A DNA stretch of 64,000 nt from Nitrospiraceae bacterium. GTDB taxonomy: Bacteria; Nitrospirota; Thermodesulfovibrionia; UBA6902. The notes beneath the pieces are model-generated. The model had not been told where the DNA came from. It was given only the letters and a program-made list of their open reading frames with translations, and did not search any database. The stretch is taken from assembly GCA_003599275.1 (NCBI GenBank), contig QZJG01000005.1, forward strand, positions 1-64,000, given 5' to 3'. This document shows positions 35,403 through 44,248 of this stretch, piece after piece. The position numbers and the translations under genes were made by a program. Numbering within the stretch: position 1 is the stretch's first letter; each line of letters opens with the position of its first letter.

Positions 35403-36344
35403 TCAATGCAGTTTCTGATTTTCTCTAACGCTTGTTATCATATTCCGCGCAGACTCGAAATCGGCATCATCTCCCCGGACAAACCTGTCGATCATCATGC
35501 CCTTTAAAATTTCCCTGCCCTTATTATTGTCGTGCATCCCGATAAGTATTTTTGATATATTCTCCTTCAGCTCCGGTGACAGATTCTTCCTTGCAATAAT
35601 CGGCGGGGATGCAAACGGCCGTGACTTCAGAATGATCTTCGTCTGCGAAGTATATTGGGGGTTTGTTTTATCGAGATAGTCCCATATGAGCCCGTCCACA
35701 GCTGCTCCGTCGACAAAACCCTGGGCAACGGCCGCTATGGATTTATCATGCCTGTTAGTAAAAATGTATTTACTGAAAAAAGTGTCGGGTGTCTCATTCA
35801 TTTGTATGAGCAGATAAGTCGGAAATGTCTTCCCCGTATTGGAAAGAGGGTCTGTAAAAGCAAAGCTCCTGCCTTTTAATTCCGTAAAGTTTTTAATGCC
35901 GCTGTCCTTGTGCACAATTATATATGAATGATATGCGGCCCTGCCGTTGATCTGGGGCATTGCTATCAATTCCGCCCCTGCTTCATCATGGACCGACACA
36001 TAGGCACCGGTGCAGACAAAGGCTATATCCACATTGCCGGTCTTTATCAGGTCGTTTGTCTCCGAATATGTCCTCCGGTCAATTAATTTGATGTGCATAT
36101 CCAGTTTGTCTTCCATGTAATTAAATATGCCTTTATAATATGCAAAGCCCTCCTCGGGAGTAATCATGGCGCCGATGGCCACGCGCAACACTTTGTCCGA
36201 ATGGTTTTCTTTTTCGTTAATGGGAGACCTTTTTTCGATATTGACCTTCTTGGGATTTTCGTTCCCGGTGCATCCGGTCATAAAAAAGGGCAGCAAAAAA
36301 ATCAGCGCCAAACAAAAAAGATATTTTAACTTTTCAGCAAACAT
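35403..36344 (-). CDS. PhnD/SsuA-type periplasmic binding lipoprotein, putative sensor partner
   Basis: A 313-residue lipoprotein with lipobox FMTGC (Cys near residue 25). The rest matches phosphate/phosphonate-type binding proteins: VAIGAMITPEEGFAYYKGIFNYMEDKL, VDIAFVCTGAYV, and FAFTDPLSNTGKTFPTYLL. It lies immediately ahead of the kinase gene with no ABC permease nearby, an arrangement in which the binding protein presents its ligand to the kinase. GAGGAGG seven bases before the ATG marks the start. An AGGCATGTCAT element lies upstream (about 36389-36399). Confidence 0.85.
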   Translation of the reverse strand: MFAEKLKYLFCLALIFLLPFFMTGCTGNENPKKVNIEKRSPINEKENHSDKVLRVAIGAMITPEEGFAYYKGIFNYMEDKLDMHIKLIDRRTYSETNDLIKTGNVDIAFVCTGAYVSVHDEAGAELIAMPQINGRAAYHSYIIVHKDSGIKNFTELKGRSFAFTDPLSNTGKTFPTYLLIQMNETPDTFFSKYIFTNRHDKSIAAVAQGFVDGAAVDGLIWDYLDKTNPQYTSQTKIILKSRPFASPPIIARKNLSPELKENISKILIGMHDNNKGREILKGMMIDRFVRGDDADFESARNMITSVRENQKLH

Positions 36345-36503
36345 ATTACCTCCTCATAATCAAGATGGGTCTTCCTGAGACTTATTATATATGATGCAGG
36401 CATGTCATATAAATAAAGGTTGCTTCATGAAAAGAGGGCATTATTGACAGAATTGATCGCTATCCATTTAATGGCAGGCTCGGAGCGATATTGTTTCCAG
36501 TAG

Positions 36504-38081
36504 TTATGAGCGGTCCTTCGCCGTCCACAGGATTATTTCATTGACCATCGCTTCAATGGTCGCTTCTTCCGGCATGATGCTGACTTTCAGCCCTGCCTTT
36601 TCGACAGCCTTTGCAGTGACGGGACCGATTGCTGCTATTGCGACGTCTTTCAAAAGACCGTCCGCGTCCTCTCCGGCTATCTCCATGAAGTTGTTAAAAG
36701 TGGCCGCGCTTGTGAATGTCGCCATGGTGATTTTCCCTTCTTTTAAAAACCGCTTCATTCTCTTGCCGTGGATCTCGGGTTTCACTGCCCTGTACGCTGT
36801 GACAACATCGATCTCCCCACCGAGTTCTTTTATCTTCTCAGGCAGTATCTCTCGTGCCGTCTCAGCCCTCGGAAGAAGGAACCTTACGCCCTGCAGTGCG
36901 GAAGTCTCATCGTTTTTTTCTGTTGCGCTTTTGCTCTGCTGCTCTGCTGCTCTGCTGCTCTGTTGCACTATTGCACTGATAAGCCCCTCAGCGTTAAACT
37001 CCTCCGGCACCAGGTCGACCTTTATCCCGTAACTGTTAATTGCAGCCGCGGTCTTTGTGCCGACTGCGCAAATTTTTATTCCTTTCAAGTCCCTGATGTC
37101 AGTCCCTCTTTCAAACAATCTCCGGAAAAAAAACTTTACTCCGTTAGCGCTTGTCAGCACAAGCCAGTTGTATGAATCAATCGTGTCAATGGCTTTATCC
37201 ATTTCAGTCCAGTCATCGGGAGGGACGATCCTGATTGTGTGGAATTCGATTATTTCAGCGCCTAATTCTTCCAATTGTTCAAAACTTGCGGTATGTTCTC
37301 TCGTAATAAGAATGCGCTGGCCGAAGAGGGGTTTCTTTTCATACCATTTCAATGAGTCCCTCAACTTCACCACATCGCCGACCACCATTACCGCAGGCGG
37401 TCTGATATCATTTTCTTTTACCAATGAAGGGATGGTCCCAAGATTGCCTATTAGTGTTGTCTGGTCGGCCCTTGTCCCCCAGCGTATCACGGCAACCGGG
37501 GTTTCAGGGCTTCTGCCGTTATCAATAAGTTTCCGGATGACGTGAGAGATGTTTTTCACTGCCATGAGAAATACAATCGTCCCCACGCCTGTTGCAAGCT
37601 TCGCCCAGTCGATTGAGCTTTCCTTTTTGGTTTCATCTTCATAGCCCGGAACTATCGCAAGGGATGAAGAATACAATCTGTGGGTAAGAGGGATCCCCGC
37701 GTAGGCAGGCGCGGCAATCGCCGAGCTGACACCAGGGACAATTTCAAATTCAATGCCTTCCTTCGCCAGTGTCTCTGCCTCTTCCCCCCCCCTGCCGAAT
37801 ACAAAAGGGTCCCCACCTTTCAGACGGCAGATTATTTTCCCTTCCTTTGCTTTTTCAACAAGGGTCCTGTTTATCTCATCCTGCGTCATCGTGTGATGAC
37901 CGCCGCGCTTGCCCGCGTAGATAAATTCAGCGTCGTGGCTGATGTAATTAAGGATCTGCGCATTCAGATGGAAGTCATAAACCACGACCTCCGCCTTTTG
38001 AAGGCACTTCAGCCCTTTTATTGTCAGAAGACTTATGTCCCCCGGTCCCGCGCCGACTATGTAGACTTTGCCTGGTTTCAT
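36504..38081 (-). CDS. cobA-hemD: Uroporphyrinogen-III C-methyltransferase / uroporphyrinogen-III synthase fusion
   Basis: A 525-residue bifunctional tetrapyrrole enzyme. Residues 1-about 245 form the SAM-dependent methyltransferase (VYIVGAGPGDISLLT, CRLKGGDPFVFGRGGEE, VPGVSSAIAAPAYAGIPLTHR) that makes precorrin-2. Residues about 255-520 form HemD (RILITREHTAS, WLVLTSANGVKFF, ATFTSAATFNNF), which closes the uroporphyrinogen ring. This fusion is known in several anaerobes. A Gln/Ser/Ala-rich insert (about 385-405) inside HemD is encoded by a short tandem repeat. The gene appears alone, with no hemC or hemB neighbour. Confidence 0.93.
   Translation of the reverse strand: MKPGKVYIVGAGPGDISLLTIKGLKCLQKAEVVVYDFHLNAQILNYISHDAEFIYAGKRGGHHTMTQDEINRTLVEKAKEGKIICRLKGGDPFVFGRGGEEAETLAKEGIEFEIVPGVSSAIAAPAYAGIPLTHRLYSSSLAIVPGYEDETKKESSIDWAKLATGVGTIVFLMAVKNISHVIRKLIDNGRSPETPVAVIRWGTRADQTTLIGNLGTIPSLVKENDIRPPAVMVVGDVVKLRDSLKWYEKKPLFGQRILITREHTASFEQLEELGAEIIEFHTIRIVPPDDWTEMDKAIDTIDSYNWLVLTSANGVKFFFRRLFERGTDIRDLKGIKICAVGTKTAAAINSYGIKVDLVPEEFNAEGLISAIVQQSSRAAEQQSKSATEKNDETSALQGVRFLLPRAETAREILPEKIKELGGEIDVVTAYRAVKPEIHGKRMKRFLKEGKITMATFTSAATFNNFMEIAGEDADGLLKDVAIAAIGPVTAKAVEKAGLKVSIMPEEATIEAMVNEIILWTAKDRS
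36925..36977. repeat. TGCTCTGC tandem repeat inside the hemD part
   Basis: Four to five copies of TGCTCTGC-like 9-base units, then TGTTGCACTATTGCACT. On the coding strand this gives QQSSRAAEQQSKS. Nine-base units keep the frame, so copy number can vary without breaking the protein. Confidence 0.8.
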
Positions 38082-38200
38082 TGGTTTTTGATTGCTTTGT
38101 CGCTAACGCTCCCCGCAATGACACTCGCAATTACGCAGTGAAAAATTCCCCTTGCAAGTGCCATTGATGATACCATAATCTAAAATATTGGGTTTAAAAC

Positions 38201-38234
38201 GAAGAAGAAAAAATCCCCCTGTGGAAAAGGGGGA
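38201..38234 (-). terminator. Intrinsic terminator after the ihf/HU gene
   Basis: Read on the minus strand, TCCCCC and GGGGGA form a six-base stem with a nine-base loop, followed directly by TTTTTTCTTC. It ends the cmk-plsC-ispH-rpsA-sppA-ihf transcription unit. Confidence 0.85.
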
Positions 38235-38271
38235 CATGGTCTTATATCCTTCATCAGGAAGACGGTCCTCA

Positions 38272-38553
38272 CTAAACCTTGTTCACCATCTCCCGGAGCT
38301 CTTTGCCTACTTTAAAGAAAGGCACCTTCTTGGGCGGCACAGAGACGGAGTCGCCTGTCTTGGGATTCCTCGCTTTTCTCGCGTTTCTGGCGCGAAGTCT
38401 GAAATTTCCGAAACCCCTTATTTCAACCTTCCCGCCTTTTACAAGAGACTCCTTGATGCTTTCAAAGATGGTTTCCATAACAACTTCTACCTGCTTTTTT
38501 GAGAGACCTTCGACTTTCTCCGCGATTTTTTCGATAAGGACCGATTTTGTCAT
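38272..38553 (-). CDS. HU/IHF-family DNA-binding protein, probably IHF beta-like
   Basis: A 93-residue histone-like protein with the dimer core MTKSVLIEKIAEKVEGLSKKQVE and DNA-wrapping arm GFGNFRLRARNARKARNPKTGDSV. It bends DNA as a homo- or heterodimer and is often needed at sigma-54 promoters. The position after rpsA and sppA matches ihfB in other bacteria, but sequence alone does not separate IHF from HU. AGGAGG ahead of the ATG is strong. A terminator follows. Confidence 0.93.
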   Translation of the reverse strand: MTKSVLIEKIAEKVEGLSKKQVEVVMETIFESIKESLVKGGKVEIRGFGNFRLRARNARKARNPKTGDSVSVPPKKVPFFKVGKELREMVNKV

Positions 38554-38592
38554 GATTGCCTCCTGTTTAAAAATATCAACTTTTATTTAGCG

Positions 38593-38655
38593 GTCATTTC
38601 CGGGAAAGCGGGAACCAGGGAAAAAGACCGGATTCCGTGTGCGACCCGGAATGAC
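38593..38655. repeat. GTCATTYCCGG-type palindromic repeat between ihf and sppA
   Basis: The arms GTCATTTCCGGG and CCCGGAATGAC face each other across about 40 bases, with an internal CGGGAA/GGATTCCG partial stem. It resembles the GTCATTCCGG repeats at 54740 and 59289. Confidence 0.6.
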
Positions 38656-38663
38656 AACGACCA

Positions 38664-39512
38664 TTACGGTGTCATCAGATACTTTAAACTAATGCCCTGG
38701 AAAACGTTGCCGATCAATCTTTGGGGAAGCTCGCTTTTCAGCATATCGACAAAACTGAATTTCTCCTTTTTCTCAACGACCTGCGGTTCCCCCTTGATTC
38801 CTGTCAGCTCGCCTGCAAGCAGGATGGCATCCTGAAGATTTCCCAGCTCATCGACAAGCCCCAATTCCTTTGCCATTCTCCCGGTAAAGATACGTCCGTC
38901 AGCAAGTTTCCTGATCTCTTCCAATTTCTTGCCCCTGCCCTCGGAGACCGCACTGATAAACTGGTCGTGCACGTCGTCGAGTACTGTCTGAAGGATTTGT
39001 TTTTCTTCAGGGGTCAAAGATTTAAAGACTGATGCGATGTCTTTGTGCGCCCCGCTCTTTACTACCTGTGTCTCTACTCCGATTTTCTTCATCAGCCCGG
39101 ACACATTGGGGATCTCCATAATGACGCCGATCGACCCTGTAAGTGTTCCGGCGTTTGCCACTATCCTGTCAGCAGGGGCAGAGATATAATAACCTCCCGA
39201 TGCCGCCACCGTGCCCATAGAAACGACAACCTTTTTCTTCTCCTTTATCTTTACAATCTCTTCGTATATCTCCTGGGAAGGGGCCACTGCGCCGCCGGGA
39301 CTGTCGACCCTGAGGATAACGGCCTTTATGGAATTGTCTTTCGAGTATTCCTTCAGCTCGTCGACGATTTCAGTCGAATCAAGAATTACACCGCTTACCC
39401 TTATAAGAGCCACCTTGTCCCCCAGGGAAACCTTATGCGTAAATGTCAGCATAAGGCTCAGTACTACTACGAGGACAAAAACAACAATGAAAAAAATCAG
39501 GACCCTCTTCAA
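38664..39512 (-). CDS. sppA: Signal peptide peptidase SppA, short form
   Basis: A 282-residue membrane serine protease with one N-terminal anchor (about 4-25). The nucleophile Ser is in MGTVAASGGYY and the general-base Lys in VVKSGAHKDI, while DSPGGAVAPSQEIYE matches the crotonase-like fold. It degrades signal peptides left in the membrane. This is the 67K-type half-length form found in Bacillus and many Gram-negatives. The start is TTG at 39512, five bases after the rpsA stop, with AGGGG ahead. Confidence 0.93.
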   Translation of the reverse strand: MKRVLIFFIVVFVLVVVLSLMLTFTHKVSLGDKVALIRVSGVILDSTEIVDELKEYSKDNSIKAVILRVDSPGGAVAPSQEIYEEIVKIKEKKKVVVSMGTVAASGGYYISAPADRIVANAGTLTGSIGVIMEIPNVSGLMKKIGVETQVVKSGAHKDIASVFKSLTPEEKQILQTVLDDVHDQFISAVSEGRGKKLEEIRKLADGRIFTGRMAKELGLVDELGNLQDAILLAGELTGIKGEPQVVEKKEKFSFVDMLKSELPQRLIGNVFQGISLKYLMTP

Positions 39513-39517
39513 TGCCC

Positions 39518-41095
39518 CTATCCTATTATTGCTTTCATGCTGAGGTCTATCTTGTGTTCGGCAGGATTGACGTTAATCACCCTTACCGACAGTTCAGTCC
39601 CTGTCCTGAAGATATCTTCCATCTTTTCATCGGGTCTTTTTTCGATCTCGGATTTATGCATCAAACCCTCAACGCCGTCTTCAAGTTCAATAAACATTCC
39701 AAATTCGGCAATGCTTACGACCTTCCCCTTTACGGTATCGCCCAATTTATATTTGTCCGGAATTTCATTAAGCCAGGGGTCCGGCGTCAACTCCTTAAGC
39801 CCCACCGAAATACGTTCTTTTTCCAGCTCGATGTTCAACACCACAACATCAATCTGCTGTCCTTTTCTGAGTACGTCCGATGGATGTTTTATGCGTTTTA
39901 CCCATGATATGTCGGATATGTGGAGCAGTGCATCGACCCCCTCATCAAGGGCGATAAAGGCCCCAAAGTCAGCGAAGCTTTTCACCTTACCGGAGATCTT
40001 CTGCCCGGCAGTGTATTTGTCCCTGACAATTTCCCATGGGTTGGGTTTGAGCTGCTTTATGCTGAGAGATATCTTCTTTTCTTCCCTGCTTACTCTTAAT
40101 ATGACCGCTTCGACCTTGTCCCCGACGGAAAAAAACTTGGAAGGTTTTATGGATTTCTCCACCCAGTCGATTTCAGATACATGTATAAGTCCTTCCACCC
40201 CTTCTTCAAGTTCCACGAACAACCCGTAATCCGCAGTCGTGATGACCTTGCCGAGGATCTTTTGTCCCTGAGGATATTTTTCGTCCACCAGGTTCCATGG
40301 GTCCGATTTTTTCTGTTTATACCCGAGTGTCACTTTTTCGGTCTCGGGGTTAAATGAAAGGACCACCACATCGACCGTATCGCCGACGGTGAATAATTCA
40401 CCGGGATGACTTATCCTCCCCCATGACATATCAGATATATGCAACAGCCCATCGATGCCGCCGAGATCTATGAATGCCCCGTAATCCGTAAGGTTTTTGA
40501 CCATGCCCTTTATTACGGCCCCTTCTTTTAACAGGTTCAGGGTCTGTCCCTTGAGTATGTTCCTCTCTTCTTCAAGCAGTGCGCGCCTGGAGACGATTAC
40601 ATTGGCCCCCTTGTGATTGAGATTAAGCACCTTAAAGGCACAGCTCTGACCAATGAGGCAGTCGGTATTTTTTGTGGCCTTTATATCTATCTGTGAACCG
40701 GGAAGGAATGCGTTTACTCCGCAAATGCTTACAGTCATTCCGCCTTTTACCTTTCCGGTGATCTTGCCATCTACTGGAAGGCCTTTATTAAAGGCGTTCT
40801 CGAGCATGTCCCACGCCCTTATCCCTTCCGCCTTCAGCCTCGATAGTTTTACAAAGCCGTCCGAATCATGGAGATTTTCAACAAAAACGTCGATATCATC
40901 TCCAGGCTTCAGAAAACTGATATCATCTTCGAGCAACTCGCTCTGAGGTATAAAGCCTTCACATTTGGTGCCTACATCGACAATAACGCCGTCCGGCTTG
41001 ACCTTCAGGACATTACCCTTGACGATTGCCCTTTCCTTCAACCCCCTGAAGGTGTTGGCATAAAGTTTTTCCAAGTCATTTAATTGCGGTTCCAT
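39518..41095 (-). CDS. rpsA: 30S ribosomal protein S1
   Basis: A 525-residue protein with six S1 RNA-binding repeats, the last four carrying the classic sequences GLLHISDMSWGRISHP, GLIHVSEIDW, ALLHISDISWVKRIKHP and GLMHKSEI. The first two repeats are more divergent, as is normal for the ribosome-docking domains. S1 recruits mRNA to the 30S subunit. The length is slightly shorter than the E. coli protein (557). It lies between ispH and sppA with gaps of 13 and 5 bases. Confidence 0.95.
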   Translation of the reverse strand: MEPQLNDLEKLYANTFRGLKERAIVKGNVLKVKPDGVIVDVGTKCEGFIPQSELLEDDISFLKPGDDIDVFVENLHDSDGFVKLSRLKAEGIRAWDMLENAFNKGLPVDGKITGKVKGGMTVSICGVNAFLPGSQIDIKATKNTDCLIGQSCAFKVLNLNHKGANVIVSRRALLEEERNILKGQTLNLLKEGAVIKGMVKNLTDYGAFIDLGGIDGLLHISDMSWGRISHPGELFTVGDTVDVVVLSFNPETEKVTLGYKQKKSDPWNLVDEKYPQGQKILGKVITTADYGLFVELEEGVEGLIHVSEIDWVEKSIKPSKFFSVGDKVEAVILRVSREEKKISLSIKQLKPNPWEIVRDKYTAGQKISGKVKSFADFGAFIALDEGVDALLHISDISWVKRIKHPSDVLRKGQQIDVVVLNIELEKERISVGLKELTPDPWLNEIPDKYKLGDTVKGKVVSIAEFGMFIELEDGVEGLMHKSEIEKRPDEKMEDIFRTGTELSVRVINVNPAEHKIDLSMKAIIG

Positions 41096-41108
41096 GGTGT
41101 ATATTATA

Positions 41109-41948
41109 TTACCTCCTGACAGAAATTTCCCTGATTTTCTTTACAACTCCGTCTATTATGCTCTGAGGCGTCGATGCGCCCCCTGATATTCCCACCGTCT
41201 CAATTCCATTAAACCAGTCCTCTACTATCTCCTGGCCGGTTTCAATATGGTATACTTTATCACAAACTTCCCCTGAAAGCTTGACAAGCTGATTTGTATT
41301 TGCACTGTTTTTGCCCCCGACGATAATCAGAAGGCCTACCTTTTTTGCGAGCTCTTTGGTCTCCCGGACCCTCTGGATAGTGGAATCACATATCGTATTA
41401 TAAATTTTCACTTCCCGCGCCTTTCCTATTACATAGGAAATGATACCCTTGAAGGTTACAAACGACTGGGTCGTCTGGACGATTATCCCGACCCTCTTTT
41501 TCAGTACGGGCATGTTTTCCACATCATTTGCCACTACTACATCCTCCCCCGCAAAGCCGATCAAACCGTGCACTTCGGGGTGCTCTTTGTCTCCGATTAT
41601 GAGCACCTGATAACCCTCATCTTTCAGTATCTTGGTATAGTCCTGGGCTTTTTTGACAAAAGGGCAGGTCGCGTCAATGACGTTATATCCCATCTTCGAC
41701 GTCTCGGTATAAACTTCAGGCGATACTCCGTGCGTTCGTATAATCAGGGTCTCAATGTCGGGAGCATACAGGTTGTCGGTCGTATTGACTCCCACGCCTT
41801 TCAGCTCTTCCACCACCTGAGGGTTATGAATCAACGGGCCATATGTAAAAACTCCCCGCTTTGATTTTTTTGCAAAATCAAAAGTAATGTCAATCGCGCG
41901 TTTGACGCCGAAACAAAATCCGGCTTTTTTAGCGATAATTATCTGCAT
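41109..41948 (-). CDS. ispH: 4-hydroxy-3-methylbut-2-enyl diphosphate reductase
   Basis: A 279-residue [4Fe-4S] enzyme of the MEP isoprenoid pathway that makes IPP and DMAPP. The three cluster cysteines are in GFCFGVKRAI, DATCPFVKKA and NTICDSTIQR, and the GGKNSANTNQL and SGGASTPQSIID substrate segments are present. The start overlaps the plsC stop by 20 bases. It is part of the cmk-plsC-ispH-rpsA operon. Confidence 0.96.
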   Translation of the reverse strand: MQIIIAKKAGFCFGVKRAIDITFDFAKKSKRGVFTYGPLIHNPQVVEELKGVGVNTTDNLYAPDIETLIIRTHGVSPEVYTETSKMGYNVIDATCPFVKKAQDYTKILKDEGYQVLIIGDKEHPEVHGLIGFAGEDVVVANDVENMPVLKKRVGIIVQTTQSFVTFKGIISYVIGKAREVKIYNTICDSTIQRVRETKELAKKVGLLIIVGGKNSANTNQLVKLSGEVCDKVYHIETGQEIVEDWFNGIETVGISGGASTPQSIIDGVVKKIREISVRR

Positions 41949-42561
41949 ACTGTTCTCTCATCTCCTTGATGGCAGCCATGATCCTTTCGCTTGTTTCTTC
42001 GTGAAGGACATGGCCTTCTTCCTTTACAGAGGGAGTATAATATATCGGCCTGCCAAATACTACCGATATCCTTCCCCTTCTCAGCCACTTAGCGTCAACA
42101 GGCAACACCTTGTCGGAACCGACGATCAATGCCGGTATGACAGGGACCTTGCTCAGGCCGACTATCATCCCCACGCCGCGCTTGGCCTTAAGCATCTCCC
42201 CGGTTTCACTCCTCCTGCCTTCAGGGAAGATAACTATAAGCTCGCCGCCCTTTAGTCTGGCAACCGTCTCTTTTATTGTTGAGGGTTGGGTCCTTTCCCT
42301 GTTTACCGGAATTGCGGCATACTTTATCGCCTGGCCCAGGACCGGTATACTGAAAAGACCTTTCCTCGCCATAAAAGTGGCCTTTCTCGAAATCACTGCG
42401 CCTAACAAAGGGGGATCAAGGTAACTTATATGATTTGCAGCTACAATCGCCCCTCCCTCAACCGGGACATTCTCCATCCCTCTGACCTCCACCCCTCCAT
42501 TGATGCGCAGGATGGACCGTATAAGGATCTGAGTAAATTTATATAAGAGTTTTATCAACAC
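41929..42561 (-). CDS. plsC: 1-acyl-sn-glycerol-3-phosphate acyltransferase
   Basis: A 210-residue membrane-associated acyltransferase with the HX4D catalytic motif NHISYLDPP, FPEGRRSETG as the substrate motif and VPVIPALIVGS near the end. It makes phosphatidic acid. The start is GTG at 42561 with GGAG five bases ahead. It lies 19 bases after cmk and overlaps ispH, so it belongs to the same operon. Confidence 0.94.
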   Translation of the reverse strand: MLIKLLYKFTQILIRSILRINGGVEVRGMENVPVEGGAIVAANHISYLDPPLLGAVISRKATFMARKGLFSIPVLGQAIKYAAIPVNRERTQPSTIKETVARLKGGELIVIFPEGRRSETGEMLKAKRGVGMIVGLSKVPVIPALIVGSDKVLPVDAKWLRRGRISVVFGRPIYYTPSVKEEGHVLHEETSERIMAAIKEMREQYADNYR

Positions 42562-42580
42562 ACCGGCTCCTTACATTAGA

Positions 42581-43234
42581 TCAAAAACTACTCCTGACCC
42601 TCTCAAATATCTTCTCAACTACTTCATCAATGCTCAACCCGGTTGAATCAATATAAATCATATCACCTGTTTTTGTGAGCGGTGAGTTTTGTCTCGTTGA
42701 GTCTCTCTCATCCCTCTTTTTGATATCTTCGAGTGTCTTCTCGAGGGTAATGCCCGGATCTTTCAATTTTAATTCCTCATATCTTCTTCTTGCCCGTTCG
42801 CCGACCCCGGCATCGAGATAGAACTTGTTTTTTGCCTCCGGAAAGATAGTGGTCCCCGTATCTCTCCCCTCTATCACCACCCTGCCCTGAAGACAGATGT
42901 CTCTTTGCAGGGAAAAAAGACCCGCCCGTACGATGGGAATGGCAGAGACCCGGGAGCTTAATTCTCCGATCTCAGCCGTCCTTATTTCCGAAGTGACATC
43001 AACACCGTCTACGGCAATCCTGCCGTCAGTCAGGGTAATTTGTATGTTTCCCACGAGATGTTTGAGGGCCGTCTCGTCGTCAAGACTTACCTCCTCTTCC
43101 CTTGCCTTCCACGCAACCGCCCTGTAAAGCGCACCCGTGTCAAGATACTCATATCCCAGCTTTTCGGCAAGGATTCTTGCAGCCGTGCCCTTTCCGGAGC
43201 CGGAAGGACCATCTATGGTAATTACGTCTTTCAT
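42581..43234 (-). CDS. cmk: Cytidylate kinase
   Basis: A 217-residue nucleoside monophosphate kinase that phosphorylates CMP and dCMP. The P-loop is IDGPSGSGKGT and the CMP-site region is VIEGRDTGTTIFPEA. RARRRYEEL in the lid region also matches. The length is normal. It is the first gene of the run ending at the ihf terminator. The 43235-43356 stretch upstream has no gene; an MITE-like repeat begins at 43357. Confidence 0.95.
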   Translation of the reverse strand: MKDVITIDGPSGSGKGTAARILAEKLGYEYLDTGALYRAVAWKAREEEVSLDDETALKHLVGNIQITLTDGRIAVDGVDVTSEIRTAEIGELSSRVSAIPIVRAGLFSLQRDICLQGRVVIEGRDTGTTIFPEAKNKFYLDAGVGERARRRYEELKLKDPGITLEKTLEDIKKRDERDSTRQNSPLTKTGDMIYIDSTGLSIDEVVEKIFERVRSSF

Positions 43235-43356
43235 TATAAGTGTAAATGCCGGTTTGCGTCCGTTAATGTCCCTGGTACAATCCGGCTGGTCCCCTGCAAG
43301 GGTAGCTTAAGACGGAGAATATAATAACAAAATCCGGAATTCTAATCCATGAGTCC

Positions 43357-43552
43357 CCGAAAAATAGAGATAGAATTATAACACCGTTGATTTATCTGTC
43401 ATTGCGAGAACCCTAAGGGTTCGTGGCAATCTTCCTTGAGATTGCGGAGTTTATCCCCAGCGATAAAAAGAGATTGCTTCGGTCGTATCGACCTCGCAAT
43501 GACGAAGCGAGGGACCTGCTCGCAATGACAACTTCCTATCTCTATTCTTCAG
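43357..43552. repeat. MITE-like palindromic element, copy 2
   Basis: The left end CCGAAAAATAGAGATAG and right end CTATCTCTATTCTTCAG are imperfect inverted repeats (14 of 17). Internally it has TGTCATTGCGAGAACCC and CTCGCAATGAC arms, as in copy 1, and a middle segment (GCGATAAAAAGAGATTGCTT) shared in reverse complement with copy 3. AGTCC occurs at both flanks and could be a target duplication. With 43235-43356 it fills the gap upstream of cmk. Confidence 0.82.
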
Positions 43553-44241
43553 TCCGGCAGATGCTTAAATACTGCGGACAAGATCCTGTAACCCACTACC
43601 GCAATACCTTTAAGGTTCCCCGTAAGTTTTGATTTCCCGGTCCCTTTGCGGTAACTGACCGGCACTTCGGTTATCCTGAATTTCTTCTTGACAGCCTTGA
43701 TCTGCATCTCGACTGTCCATCCGAGGTTGTCCTGCATATCAAGCTCCAGCAGCCTGCTGAATTTAATGGCCCTGAACGGGCCTACGTCCGTGTACTTGAA
43801 TCCGTATAATAATCTTATTAATGTCGCAGCCAGCCAGTTACCAAAACGGACCGGAGCACGAAGCGCGCCCTTTTCCGCCTTTCCCAAAACACGCGAGCCT
43901 AAAACAAGGTCGTAATCTTCATTTATTATCGGCGTGACAAGCCTGGTGATTTCATCCGGATGGTCACTGTAATTCCCGTCCGCAAAAACCACGATGTCCG
44001 GATTCCGTGTCTTCAGGTATTCAATCCCCTTAAGACATGGATAGCCATAGCCCCTTTTGGACTCGGACAGGAGGGTCGCCCCCCGCTCCCTGGCTATATC
44101 GGGCGTCCTGTCACTGCTGCCGTTGTCTATTACGACAACCTCGCTTACCACATCCATCGGCATGTCCTCAAGGACAAGAGGCAACGTCTTCTCCTCGTTC
44201 AGCGCCGGTATTATCACGGCTATTTTTTTGTCGATCGGCAT
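43549..44241 (-). CDS. Family 2 glycosyltransferase, DPM1/polyprenyl-phosphate type
   Basis: A 230-residue cytoplasmic GT-A enzyme: VIIPALNEEKTLPLVLE, VVVIDNGSSDRT, VFADGNYSDHP at the DxD position, and VGPFRAIK followed by WTVEMQIKAVKK. It lacks C-terminal membrane spans. Such enzymes charge polyprenyl phosphate with a sugar for GT-C transferases, and a GT-C-like protein is encoded just upstream. GTGAGGG lies before the ATG. The stop TGA lies inside the end of MITE copy 2, so the native C-terminus may have been altered. Confidence 0.85.
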   Translation of the reverse strand: MPIDKKIAVIIPALNEEKTLPLVLEDMPMDVVSEVVVIDNGSSDRTPDIARERGATLLSESKRGYGYPCLKGIEYLKTRNPDIVVFADGNYSDHPDEITRLVTPIINEDYDLVLGSRVLGKAEKGALRAPVRFGNWLAATLIRLLYGFKYTDVGPFRAIKFSRLLELDMQDNLGWTVEMQIKAVKKKFRITEVPVSYRKGTGKSKLTGNLKGIAVVGYRILSAVFKHLPD

Positions 44242-44248
44242 TTTTCCC

